Below are positions 36,549-48,278 of a DNA stretch of 64,000 bases, piece after piece. Both the position numbers and the translations under genes were made by a program. Numbering within the stretch: the stretch's first letter is position 1; each line of letters opens with the position of its first letter. The stretch comes from Spironucleus salmonicida (taxonomy: Eukaryota; Fornicata; Diplomonadida; Hexamitidae). The notes under the pieces are model-generated. The model saw only the letters and a program-made list of their open reading frames with translations, did no database searches and had not been told where the DNA came from. The DNA lies in contig CM035318.1 in assembly GCA_000497125.2 (NCBI GenBank), positions 1,732,001 to 1,796,000 of the forward strand, in the 5' to 3' direction.

Positions 36549-39500
36549 ATGGAAAGCAAACCGCAAACATTATTAACTGAAATATAGGAATAGCAGGAAT
36601 TATCTTCAGTAACTGAACCTGTCTTATTTTAGTCTTAACTAATGCATATGAACAATTTATCTAAAGAATTAATCGGGGATACATTCTCACAAATATAATA
36701 AAGAATATCTAATTTTACTGAAAGGGTATTCTTATAGATAAAAAATGGAATCTAATAGAGGCCAATGTATGTTTTATTTGAGTAACAGCTTCAATGTGAC
36801 GTAGAAACAGATCATTTATCACCAAAATCAGTTTTACCAATATTTTAACCTTTATTGGATGAAGCAATGCGAAAAATGTCAATATTAGATTTATCCTACA
36901 TTAAACTTGAAATTATTGAGGTTATGGATAAAATATTATAGTCTGAAATTGAGGTAAAATATTAAGTAAGCTAAAACTGTTTTTTCTAAAAATCGAAAAT
37001 AGATGCACTTGAATAAATGATATAATTTTTAGAATAGCTTATTGTTAACATTGCTAAAGAAAAAAATGGAATGACAATAGATAAGGTAAAATTACTACTA
37101 GAAGTAATAGAATAAACAAAGAAGAAGTTAAAAATAGGAACACTATATAAGCCTGATCATAGAGGTATTACTTTGGATGAAATTGTAAGTAACGCTTAAG
37201 AAAGTGATTCCACCTAAAAATTAGCTATTGATGATTCAAGAAAAAAGATAGAGTAAAAAAATAACGAGATCATATAGTTAAATATTTAATTAAATAAATT
37301 ATAGTAGGAGCATTTAAATATAAAAAATAAATATAAAGAATTTGATTAAATTAAATAATAGCTTTCGAATGCATTAATAGAGATTGAAACTTTATAAAAA
37401 TAACTGTAAAAATAATTAAAAAATAATAAGACAACGATTGAACTTTAATTATAGTAGGATAATAAAGATATCACCAATTCTACTATAGTTTTAGCTAATG
37501 AGTATTCTGATTAGAATATTTAAATATTAGAGGAAGAAAATACATTATTAAAATAAGAAATTGAAAAACTTAAGAAGTAATTATATTAAAGTAGTAAATA
37601 TAATGCTGAAATTGTTGAAAAATTAACTTAAGAAAATATTGATTTAAGCCTTATTCAAAGTAACCCATCATCAAAACCAGTCTCGCGAGGAAGTAGAGCA
37701 AGATCATCTTCAAAATATTAAGGCAGGGATCAAGAGACTAAATTCTTACAGTAAGTAGATATTGATCAAAAAGTTGCTACAAAATTATTACATTATATTA
37801 CAGGTTTTGATTTTAATGTAGATGACACTGTTTCAATTTAAAAACAAATTATAGATCTTAATTTATCAGACAGTTTAATTTAAAAAACACGATATTTATG
37901 TTAAAAGCAGCCAGAATACGTTACAGAAAATACATAAACTAGGAATATAGAAACTTGTATCTAAAATGAAGATCCTGCATAAAATTAAATATAATCAAAT
38001 ATTGTAGTATAAGATAGAAAATAGCCTTAAAATACGAAAAATTCTATAACAAATAATGTAGTTAGTTGCGATAAATAAGATAGTCAATAAAACTTGAAAT
38101 GTCAGCAAAGTAATTAACAGTTAATCTCGCAAAACAGGGTAAGCAGATAAAAATTAGAAGCAACTTCTGAAAATAGTGGAAAATTATTTTAATAATATGA
38201 TTAAAATCTTAAAAAAATTTCTTAACATTATGATCCATAAATAAATTTAATTAGTAATGCCCAAGAAGTTATCACATCGTCAAGAAATCATTTATAAAGT
38301 ATCGTGGATAAATTTTGGGATAAAAGTATATAAACAGATTATTCTGAAGTTGGCCATCATACTTTAGATAATGGGGTGAAGGGATAGATATTATATTAAG
38401 AAGCATAAAAAATACTAAATTAAAATGACCTTACTAAGAATATTTTATCTAATACAGATAAACCTGTCGATATTTATGGGAAGCTTCATAGGAAAAATAA
38501 TTAACTTAGTTAGAAAAAATAATAGTTAGTTAATTAGGCTTAACTTGAAAATTAATTAGCATATGAAAAAATTCTCAAAGCCTATAGAATTCATAAAGAT
38601 TCATTTTTAGAAAACCAAGGCATCTAGTTTTAAATTTAATAATTAAACTAAAATGATTGTGAATATCTGGAAGGTGATTAAGAGCTTATCAGCACTCTAC
38701 ATTATTCTGATAATGAGGCTAAATAAAAAGAATTTTTAGACTCATCAATAATTCTTGAAGAATATTAGCATGGAGAGTATGCTAAAGTTGCCATATAATA
38801 AGCAAGAAAATCTTTAACTTTTATAGAACCATAAAGATAAATTGGAGTAACCGGGCATTTCAAGAGAAATTCACCTTAAATAAATACCTCTGATATATTT
38901 ATAGCCAATAGTCTAGATAGTATATAACGACCAAATTAATAAGAATATTAAAATAAAGTATAAATATCACCATTTATCTAAACTGAGAAAAATAACATAG
39001 AAGAACTTTCTAAATAAAATTTAGATTAACCAGGTCCATAGTTTGATGTTATGAATAAGAGTAAATATATGAGTTAGAAATCAAACCAATTAGAACATAG
39101 TTAATAGCTTACCACGCGCAATGTAATGAAATCCTAGTAGTCACAGATTACTAGTGAACCTTTAGTCTAAGGAGCATTACCAATTTCTAATATATCACGA
39201 AATAGTGGATTTAACCCAAATTTTTAATTATATTAAACAAAAGTGATGAGCAGCAACATGCCAAGCAGATCTTAATTAGAGCAAGATAGTTTTGGTCCTT
39301 TGGTTAGTTGCACAAAGATGTAATAAGAACCTATTTCTCTTAAGGCCGCTTAATTAGCTAAATTATAAATAGAATATTTAATTTAATAACATCAAAACTA
39401 AAAAGCTATTAATTCCGACTTACATATAGATTGTAAAAAATTAGGGAGTTAACAAGTACTTAAAGAATCTATTATAACTAACAACGAAAATTAAACTGAA

Positions 39501-39905
39501 ATCTTGGATATATAGTAATAAGATAATTTTATTAAACTACCATAATTTTAGAGAAAAGCTGTTAGCTAGTTAAACAAAAATTCTTAAATAAACTAGAAAA
39601 ATATATTGTAATTACCTTAATCTTAAAAATCAAATAATATCAAAGGAAATAAACTTTTCGCCGTCTAAAATGACTAAGATATTATTGTAAGTATCGAGAC
39701 AAATGATACAGTTTAAACAGAAAACTAAGGATTTAAAGGGCATACAATTAATAAAGTCTCTTTCTATTAAGATAACGGAAGACTATTAGACAGCGAATTA
39801 TTTGATGCTATATTTACTAATTAAGAAGATAAGTCGAAGATAAAAATATCATCATCAGACATTAAAAATTTATATTCAAAGACCAATGATATGACAATGA
39901 AGTGA
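36549..39905 (+). CDS. Giant Gln-rich coiled-coil protein, 1118 aa
   Basis: This is an unbroken frame of 1119 codons. After a variable N-terminal ~100 residues it is Lys/Glu/Gln/Asn-rich, heptad-like sequence to about residue 370. Then come Ser/Arg-rich linkers (SKPVSRGSRARSSSKYQG), a second globular or helical region, and a Ser/Asn-rich C-terminal half with few hydrophobics. There is no signal or membrane span. The size and pattern fit a cytoskeletal, basal-body or nuclear-pore-scaffold protein. Gln codons are almost all TAA/TAG, so under the standard code it would be invisible. Start at the ATG 42 bases after the SepSecS stop. Confidence 0.6.
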
Positions 39906-39927
39906 TTTCTATTTCCACTCCATTTAA

Positions 39928-42444
39928 ATGAATTAATATTTTAGTCTTGTTGAATAATAGCTTTTAGAGGAGCTGATCTTACCAGTAAAAGATCAATGTA
40001 CAAAAGTATTTAATAAAATAATTATTATGCCTAACCTTTAATTTTTTACAAGTTAATTAACCAAGTTTTTATTTGAATAAAAAATTGAATAGAGATATTA
40101 TTGGTAACTATTAAAGAATATTATACTAAAAGACCCAAGTTCAGCTAATAATTTTTATCATTTTGATTTTGAAAATTTATATTCTCCCTTATTAGACAAT
40201 TATATTTTAACTATTTTAATAGCGTTTAAGAGAAATAAAGCTGATTTAAACTAAAAGCAGGTATATGCTATTAAAAAGTCAATTTTACTAAAAGATAAGT
40301 AAATTTAATTCAAAGATATTGATATTATTTCGAGAAATTTAATTATGTACAAGTAATTAGGTTACGATAATATTATTTTGGTTAATAAAAATATTGAACT
40401 ATTTCTATAATTATAATAGTTTTAAAGTAATAATATCAATTTATTAAATAATTTAGTTCAATAAATTGATAACTCGTAGTTTTTATAATTAAAATAAGTC
40501 AAAAATATTCTTAATCAAGCAAATAACGTATAGTTTGAATATTCATTTTATTATTTTCCTATTTAGTGTTAGTTATCTACTATTATATCAAAGTAAATGA
40601 TACGAGTTTTATTTTAGCTGTATGATATACGTAGAGATACAACTGAAATTAAAAAAGCTTTTACTCATATCGCATAAAAAATTCAGTTAAACTAGTAACT
40701 CAAACAATATTTTATTGAACTTGTGTTGCATTATTAATCCAGTTCTATTTAGTAAATTTTATATTTCATCAAGCATATATTTCCACTTTGGAATAATGAA
40801 GATTTACGTTTGATTTTAGATAATATTAATCATGATTCTTAATTGTTTCTATACATTTAAGCTATTTTTTCTTCTACCTAGTTTTAATTAGTGTAACCAG
40901 TATATTTATTAGATAATAAACAGTTTTAATATTACTTTTATTTACTTTGTTATTTCAAAAAATGGAATCTTTGTTAGCTGGATATCTATAAGAGACTTAT
41001 AAGTGTAGAGGAATTTGATTATTGCTGCTAGTAATTATTTGATAACATAAAATATCTTGATTTATAAACATTAATGTAGTTAGAACCAAATCAAAGATTT
41101 TATTATATATAGTTGTTAAAAGACTAATAATAGTTAATTGAGATAGGGCATGATCTTTTAAACGTTAATTGCTATAATTTTTTAAAAGTATCAACTTAGC
41201 TATTAGTAAGATTAGATACTCTTCATTTGTAATAACTATTTACGTATTATCTGCTAAATTTTGATCCATAATTAGACTCTCATCATAGATGTATTAATTT
41301 ATCAAGGTTTATTTTTAAGATTGCATAATAGTTACAGATAGAGAATTACGTATTTCTAGGTGTGTAATGCCCATCTTAAGTCTCACATTTTGTTTAAAAA
41401 GCTTTTAATTTTAAAAACTTAGATATGATCCTAAAATCCATATTCGTTGTTTAGTAGTTGTAATAAATTCCATAATCATTAGATTATACTGCGATTGTTT
41501 CATTTTATTATACACAGTCTGTTATTCAGCGTCCAGAATCGTCAGATAATTTAGATGACTTTATTCCGGATATTCCTAACTTTTCGTATGATGCTGAAAA
41601 TATCAATGCCATCTTACCATTTTCCATATCTCCATCACTAACCGAACCAGCAATATAAAATTAAAATATAGTTGCATATTTTTTCCACTATCTTAAATCA
41701 ATTATTTAGCTTGAAATATCAGATGAACTTAATAGAAAATTTATTCTATACTTATTTACAGTTAAAATATATCCAACATTAACCTTTTTCTCATAATTTC
41801 TGAAACCATGTCCAGGATTAAAGAAAATAGTCAAAATAGCCTTATATAAAGATGGGTTTTCTCTTCGTCGAAAATCAGCTGTTGCGTAAAAGGTTTTTTC
41901 TCTAATATATACATAAAAAGAAATAGAAAATTTCTATGATTAAACATCAATCCAAATGGTAAATATTGCTGCATAATATACTCCTTATTAAGATATTACA
42001 TAGAATTTAGATTAATATTGGGTTCGGAGATGTGCATTTGCTGGAGCTTTAGCTACTAATTAAGATATTTAGTAAGATGTTTTTACAGATAAGAATATTC
42101 AATTAGAGTTTATATTTATACCAACTAAGATAACAGGGACAGTGGCTAAACTTATCATATTAAAGCATACAAAGATAAGTGTATAATATATCGACAAGGT
42201 TAATATTTTTTTATTAAATTGTTGTAATGAGTAAATTACATAGTGGGAATAGTGGTAGTTAGTAATTCTAGGTTGTTAGTGCCTGGTATTTTAGAATCCT
42301 ATTATTAAATATGAATAACTTAGAGCATTAATTAAATTAGATAGATAAAAGTGGTTTGATAAAGCTATTTATAAATTATGGGGATTGAGCTAATAATCAC
42401 TGGAATCTATGAATTCTAATTAATCTATTATTACTAGTTAATGA
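39928..42444 (+). CDS. Hypothetical helical-repeat protein, 838 aa
   Basis: The protein has 838 residues. The first 500 are all-helical with alternating 12-18-residue amphipathic helices (QLTKFLFEQKIEQRYYWQLL, KKSILLKDKQIQFKDIDI), like an alpha-solenoid (HEAT/ARM) scaffold. The last 250 look globular, with CPGLKKIVKIALYKDGFSLR, WVRRCAFAGALATNQDI and QLEFIFIPTKITGTVAKL. There is no signal peptide. I could not match it to an exportin, nucleoporin or trafficking scaffold, although an alpha-solenoid of this size is typical of them. It ends 6 bases from the convergent gene at 42451. Confidence 0.6.
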
Positions 42445-42450
42445 GAATAA

Positions 42451-42972
42451 TCACTTTATAGAATTTATAAAATTTTAAACAGTATAAATGTTACTAGATT
42501 ATCTTGTAATATTACTTTATTCACCAGATATTTTTTGGAATGAACATGGCTCAATTATGTCTTGTCTGTTGGATATCAATGAACAGTCTTATCCATTTTT
42601 TAAAATTAAAGGTTGATTTGTCTAAATTTATTGATTTTTAACCTTTTTTTTACTTTTACTTTTTTAAAAATTTACAGATTTTGATGTTTAGTTAGAATGA
42701 GTAGTATCTTGAATATTACTTTTTAGTAAACTATTTTCATTAATTAACGATTTATTCAGATATTATGATTCTTATAATTTTTGAAGCAGTTTTTAGTTAA
42801 GATCTACTAGTAAGGAGCTGTTGTTTTTGTCGTTCATTGTTTTTGTTAATGAATTATTTTATTCTTACAGTTAACTAATTTAGCTTTTATATTTAAGTAT
42901 AATTTCGTTATATTAGTCTTCAAGGAGTTATCTTTGCATAGAAAGCATATGTTAAGCTTATTTATCATTCAT
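42451..42972 (-). CDS. Coiled-coil protein, 173 aa
   Basis: The minus-strand frame is open from at least 43080 to the stop at 42451. The ATG at 42970-42972 gives MNDKQAQHMLSMQRQLLEDQ and then a classic Gln/Leu/Ser coiled coil for about 100 residues. A basic Ser/Lys linker (SKSVNFQKSKSKKKVKN) and a Cys-containing C-terminus follow. An earlier in-frame ATG at 43057 would add AT-rich sequence and is less likely. Confidence 0.55.
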
Positions 42973-43165
42973 TTTTATTGCTTGATTGTAGATTACTTGA
43001 TATGATATGTATTTAAACTATTTATATTTTTATAATTAATAATGAATGTTTAAATACATAATATTTACTATATAATGTTTTATATTATTAGAAAACAAAT
43101 CAAATTATCATACTACATTAATATATACTTAAAATAATAATATATATTATCACTTCCATTACTAA
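42973..43165. promoter_or_regulatory. Bidirectional spacer before MFS gene
   Basis: The spacer lies between a minus-strand start and the MFS ATG at 43166. It contains TACTATATAATGTTTTATATT, further TATATA runs and, close to the MFS ATG, AATAATATATATTATCACTT. No coding potential was seen. Confidence 0.35.
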
Positions 43166-44842
43166 ATGACATCCGTTGATTAGTAAAAAGCGTTGAATGC
43201 TCGCCTGGAATTCAAATAGTAATTGGACGCTATTCCAAAAATGAAACCTATTAAGCTTATTCTCCTTGTAGGATGGTCTCTAGCAATGTCTGCCTTAGAT
43301 AATACAATTGTTAATATTGCCAACCCATAAATTTAGATTGACAGTCATTTTGTTCCACATGGCTCCCAAATACCTTAATCCACATTATAATGGATCAATG
43401 ATATTTATTCAGTGGCTTTTGCCTCTTTTGCTATTCCTGCATCAAAAATTGGTGATAGATTTGGAGTGACCATTGTTCATAGATGGGGTGTTTGTGGATT
43501 TGTTATTTGCTCAGTTTTTTGTGGTATTTCAAGATTTATTTCTTATGAAATTACTCCATGGGAATATGGCGGATTTTATGTTTTGATTTTTGTTAGATTC
43601 TTTTAAGGAATTTTTGCTGCCTTTTTAATGGCTAATTCAATGACACTGTGTGGTATTCTTGTTAGTCAATAAGATATTCCTAAATCTATGGCTATGAATA
43701 GTTTAGCTTTTGCTGCAGCTACTGCACTAGGCCCTCCGTTAGGAGGTATACTTACTGATTATGCTGGTTGGGAATGGTGCTTTTTTATTAATTTGTTTAT
43801 TGGAATTATCAGTGTTGCTCTGTGTTGGAAATATTTACCTGTCACACCAAAATTTCTAGAAGCCAAGTTGGATTGGTTTGGAGGAGTTATTGTTCTTGTA
43901 GGTTTAATGATTATGATATTTGGATTTACATACATTCCTCCTGAAAAGGGTGCTATCCCCGTTGGAATTATTAGTACTCTAGCTGGATTCGGTATAATTG
44001 CAGCATTCGTATTCTGGGAAACTGTTCATCCATATGCAATTTTACCTAAGTAATTGCTTTTCAATAAAAAGATCATGTATTCTTTATTTGCTGGTTTCTT
44101 TAATTTTGCTTTGATTGTAACTGTTTCATTCTAGCTTCCATTTGCTCTATAATCTATTCATGGTTATTCACCAACTGTCGTGGGATTGGTTAGTTTGGTT
44201 AACCCTATATTCTAAGTATTAAGTGCATTTGTCGGTAACTGGTTAGCTAAAAAAGTTACTAGCTATATAGTTAAATTAGTTTCTAGTATCATAATTGCAT
44301 CATTTGTTATTATGTTGGGATTTATTATTCAATATTCTATTGTCTATATTGTCATTAATAATTGTTTCTTTTCATTTTTCTTAGGTGTTTTCTTTGTATC
44401 TAATAATTAATTTATGATGTAAATTGCTACACCAGATATTCGTGGCATGATTGGTGGTTGTATTTAGGCATTCAGAGAGACTGGGTACGCTGTAGGTATC
44501 GCTTTTGTTAATTTAATTCATGATTTGGCAATGTCTCATAATTGGGGCACTAAGCCTATACCGAATAGAGACGACGATAATTTTTAGGATTACAGCAAAG
44601 CTTATTATAGCGCATTTTGCACCACTGATATTGCTATGAGCTTTGTGGCTATTTTAGCAATGGGATTCGGTATTCTTAGCGGAACTAATTAGCACGAGAG
44701 CAAGCTTTGGGGATATCCTAAGAGACTTTTGGTAAACGAATAGCAGGAGCAGCAGCCGTTGATTGAGGAGGGAAACGCCTAAGAGCAGCCTGTTGAAGAA
44801 AATAGTAAAAAGAATAGCTTCTCAGAGACATCTGACGCCTGA
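43166..44842 (+). CDS. MFS drug:H+ antiporter, DHA2 (14-TM) type
   Basis: The protein has 558 residues with about 14 predicted TMs. Motif D1-like ALDNTIVNIANP (residues 44-54) is the DHA2/EmrB/QacA signature. IGDRFG is at 95-100 (motif A), with an RxxQGxFAA stretch (VRFFQGIFAAFLMANSMTL) and motif C-like ATALGPPLGGILTD in TM5. The C-terminal tail is hydrophilic, Gln/Glu-rich. Relatives export drugs, bile salts or amino acids using the proton gradient. The gene is rich in bacterial-type DHA2 signatures; transfer from bacteria followed by recoding (its Gln include TAA/TAG) is a reasonable inference, not shown. The tail before TGA uses GC-richer codons (GAGCAGCAGCCG) than most neighbours. The GC-rich orphan gene follows. 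Confidence 0.85.
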
Positions 44843-44857
44843 ATGATATTTTTAAAA

Positions 44858-45538
44858 TCACACTGCCTGCATTTGCCGCAACACTCCTAACTCGATATCC
44901 TACAGCCCGCAGTAATTCGACTCCAGCACCTCCGAAACGTCATTCCCGCTCATTATCGCGGCTTCCAAGTACTCCCCCGCTCCCACCCCGCAGCTGTCCA
45001 GCCTGTCGAGACCTCTGAACCAGTGCCTGCTTTTTGCGAGTTTTAGCAGCACTGCCGCAGTAATTTACGGCGGCAAAACGCACATTTCCAGCTCCATCGC
45101 CAGGAAAATCAACCGAACGGCTGACCACTCGAATCGGTCCGAAAGGATGCGCACCGCTGCATTTTGCGCACATCCCGAGAGCCGCACTGCGCTTTTATTC
45201 AGCAGCGAAATCGCGAGCTCGACTGGCGCAATCTGCGCTGACTGCAGCGCGTAAATGTTGAACTGGAAGTGCGTCTCGGAGGGCGCGAAGTGGTAGTGCG
45301 AGACCGCAAAATTCAGAAAAAATGCGAACTTCGGGGCGTGGAAAATTCCGATTTCTGCAAAATTAATCGCGGCTATCATCTGAAGAAAGCGTGATTTCTG
45401 CGCTGCGAGCTGCTGGAGCGCATCCAGCTGTGTTTCGGGGCTTAGGGAAGCAAAGCTGAGTGCATCAAATTCTGATTCTTTGAAGTGGAATGCATTTTAG
45501 GTTGTTTTTTGGTGCAAAAAGATTGTTCGCGAGCTCAT
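44858..45538 (-). CDS. GC-rich orphan protein, 226 aa
   Basis: The frame is 227 codons ending 16 bases from the MFS stop. It starts MSSRTIFLHQKTTQNAFHFK and is Ala/Leu/Ser-rich and helical (AISLLNKSAVRLSGCAQNAA, LIFLAMELEMCVL), with no domain I recognise. Base composition is strikingly unlike the window: row 45181-45240 has 36 G/C of 60, while neighbouring spacers are nearly all A/T. Codons such as GCG, CGC and CTC are common. It still uses TAA for Gln (for instance in PPQI), so it already obeys the local code. It may be a highly expressed, recently evolved or laterally acquired gene. Confidence 0.55.
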
Positions 45539-45665
45539 TTTAAAAAGAAGCTAGAATGTATAATGTTCATATTAAGATATAAAATTAAAATAAAATTTTA
45601 TCGATAAAATGGCGAATTTCAATATTGCATAGAAGTATGGCATACAGGTTAAAGATAATATGAAA

Positions 45666-46028
45666 TCAAAGTACTTACTTGTTTGACACTTTAGCTTCTT
45701 TATCTTATAAAAATTCTACTAAAGAATCATTACTATTGAGTGAGAACTTTCTCCATTTTTTGGCCTTCTTGTTGTAGTTTTTTTGTTAAAAAGATTGCTA
45801 TTGAAGATTTATATCATTGTTGAATAACTAAGCTATTGCTATTTTGTGTATAATATTTCTTTAAAGCGATTTAGGATAATTATTAAATAGCATATCAGTT
45901 TAGTCGTAAAATTATGTCATCGTACAATTTATTGGTTTTTATATAAGCATTCGTTCGTACCTTTTATTAAGAAAATTCATCTATTCGTGCCATGAGTAAA
46001 TTGAAAGTTTATCTGCTATCTACTTCAT
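45666..46028 (-). CDS. Small basic helical protein, 120 aa
   Basis: The 120-residue frame starts MKQIADKLSIYSWHEQMNFL, continues with NKRYERMLIQKPINC, and ends in a basic region (NKKAKKWRKF) followed by an acidic helix. There is no signal or membrane segment. The mix of Trp, His and charged residues is unlike chance AT translation. The function is unknown. Between it and 45538 is AT-rich spacer with no convincing gene. Confidence 0.45.
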
Positions 46029-46200
46029 TGTCTAAAGGGAATTAATAAATTAATATATATATTGTACATTTGTAGTTTTGAGATATAGTTATAATAAATA
46101 TTATAATAGATAATTACTTAATTATATTACTCAACAGTAAAAAATCAAATACACTAGAATGGTATTATAGGAAACGTTTTGTGATCGATATTTGCGGAAA

Positions 46201-46887
46201 ATGCCCTCCTCAGTTCGGTTTGATTATGGTTAAGAAAAGAATCCAGGTCCCGGATAGTACAATCCAAATTAATCAAGTATAATTAAAAATAGTCCTGCCT
46301 TTACTATGAAAGGTAATGGAGTCCCCGATCTTAATAAGGAGTAAAAACCTGGGCCTGGAACATATGAACCTTCAGTAGCGTATATAAAACCGAAAAGTAA
46401 TTCGTTTACCTTAGCTTCAAGACATGGTAATGGGTTTCGAAATGATAACCCTGGACCAGCGACTTACGACTAAAACACTAGTTCAATTAGTAAAAAAGCA
46501 CCAGTTTATACTCTTGCCTCTAGACATACCAGAGATAAACCCCAATAAACACCTGGACCCAATGTATATAATAAAGCAGAGTCAGTTTATTCGATAACGC
46601 GGTAAGAGCCTTCTTTTAGTATGTCATCACGCCATTAATAGTTTGCTATATAGAAGGAGAAAAATTAAGTTCCAGGGCCTAATTTATATAATCCAGCAGA
46701 TTGTACTAAAAATATACGATCAAAAGCGCCATCATACTCATTTGGTATTAAGAATATGTATGATCATGAAAAAGGCATCAAATCCAACCCAGGTCCTAAT
46801 GCTTATTAAGGAAATATGTAAGGCATGAAACATGATATTGGATAAACCCTTAGTTCAAGATTTCATAGAGGGTGGCGAACAGAGTGA
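46201..46887 (+). CDS. SHIPPO/STPG (PGPxxY-repeat) flagellar protein
   Basis: The 228-residue protein is built from about six SHIPPO repeats with NPGPGxY or similar (NPGPGQYNP, KPGPGTYEP, NPGPATYDQ, TPGPNVYNK, VPGPNLYNP, NPGPNAYQG). It ends SSRFHRGWRTE. ODF3/STPG relatives bind the surface or lumen of axonemal doublet microtubules. An earlier in-frame ATG at 46159 would add 14 residues. 46201 is chosen because the next gene, a paralogue, starts with the equivalent RFDYG sequence. Confidence 0.85.
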
Positions 46888-47587
46888 TCATTTATTTATA
46901 TTAGGAAGTAAATACGATATGCGTTTAACGCTATAATTAAAATCGAATAACAACCCATTGAATTAAAAATGGTATGTGTAGTTGGTATAACAAGTTAAAT
47001 TGTACTGCACTGGTTGTAATAGAATTTACAAAGTATCAAAATATTTTAATTTCTACAAAATATAATAATTTTATAGAACTTTATAATTATCTCATGTAGT
47101 GATGCTTAGATTAATGAATTATCCATTTTTTTCAAACATATATGAATTACAATAAAAAATGTTAAGATAAGTATAAGATAACAATTAATATTAAATTTCT
47201 GTCTTCACTAGCCCTATAAACGTAGACATATTATTCAAACTTTATATTCAGTAAAATAAATTTATATGTAATTATCATATTATTTAGAAAATAATAAATA
47301 ATACTCTTAGTTATAAATCATATTATGATTTTATTTATTACGACTTTCTTATTTTACACATTTGAATTAATGATTAATAACATCTGGTAATATTAGTGTC
47401 AACCTTACCTGAATACTTAGAAAAAGTAACAATGCTAAAAATATATTATAAATATATAATAAATAGCTTTAATTAAAATTAGCAACAATTTTATGATGTA
47501 CAAAAAATCAGTTTTAATGTAAAAACTGATTTATTTTACTTAAAAATATTAATATATATAATAAACTCATAACTTTAAATTCAAAAA
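46888..47587. other. AT-rich spacer between SHIPPO paralogues
   Basis: About 700 bases separate the two SHIPPO genes with little convincing coding potential. A 58-codon plus-strand frame (46969-47145, starting MVCVVGITSQIVLHWLQQ) is possible but weak. A perfect 11-bp inverted repeat lies at 47505-47532. No tRNA- or rRNA-like sequence was seen. The spacer is longer than usual for this window. Confidence 0.4.
47505..47532. repeat. Perfect 11-bp inverted repeat (hairpin)
   Basis: AAATCAGTTTT is followed by a 6-base loop and AAAACTGATTT. It sits 56 bases before the second SHIPPO ATG. The presence of G/C pairs makes it stronger than the AT-only palindromes of the window. It could be a regulatory hairpin or a remnant of a small repeat; there is no evidence of mobility. 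Confidence 0.5.
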
Positions 47588-48229
47588 ATGCACAGATTTG
47601 ATTATGGCGGTGAAAAGATCCCTGGGCCTGGAGCATATACACCTAAAACTGAGTTTACATCTAGATAAGCTCCAATTTATACACTTAAAGGTAGATCTGG
47701 GTCAAATAAAAATAATACTAATCCAGGTCCTGGAGCATATAATCGTGATGAAAAATTTACCAAAACAGAGGCACCTTCATACTCTATGGCATCAAGAACT
47801 AATATTTTAAATAAAAATGCTAATCCTGGTCCAGGTTAATACAATCCTGACTCAAGACCTATTACATAGTCTGCTCCAAGATTTACCTTAGCAGATCGTC
47901 ATAGAAGTAATTTAAAAAATAATAACCCTGGACCTAATCATTATAACAGAGAAAAAATTGACCTATCAAGAACTGCCCCAAAATATACTTTGTCATCAAG
48001 ATATTAAAATGAGTCTAGCACTAAAATGAAGAATCCAGGTCCCGGGGCGTATAACCCAGATATGGCTATCACCTACAAAAAGGCACCTTCGTCTACATTA
48101 GGCGGTAGACATATTGATGTTCACAAGAATCTTAATCCTGGCCCAGGAACTTACGATAATCATCGTTTAGATTCAGGTAAAAGTATTTCAATGTCAGGTA
48201 GATTCCACCGTGGTTGGAGAATGGAATGA
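47588..48229 (+). CDS. SHIPPO/STPG (PGPxxY-repeat) flagellar protein, paralogue
   Basis: The 213-residue protein has repeats IPGPGAYTP, NPGPGAYNR, NPGPGQYNP, NPGPNHYNR, NPGPGAYNP and NPGPGTYDN and ends GRFHRGWRME. It is clearly a duplicate of the upstream gene (same ends, same repeat count). The repeats bind axonemal microtubules. Repeats here keep the canonical PGPGxY more strictly than in the first copy. Start: MHRFDYGGEKIPGPG. Confidence 0.85.
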
Positions 48230-48278
48230 ATTATTAAATACTTTTTATTTATTATATTATTATAGCTAGTTTCTTAAA

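Noticed and set aside
46969-47145. 58-codon plus-strand ORF between SHIPPO genes
   Set aside because: Short, hydrophobic-biased and without a family match; kept only as a note in the spacer entry.
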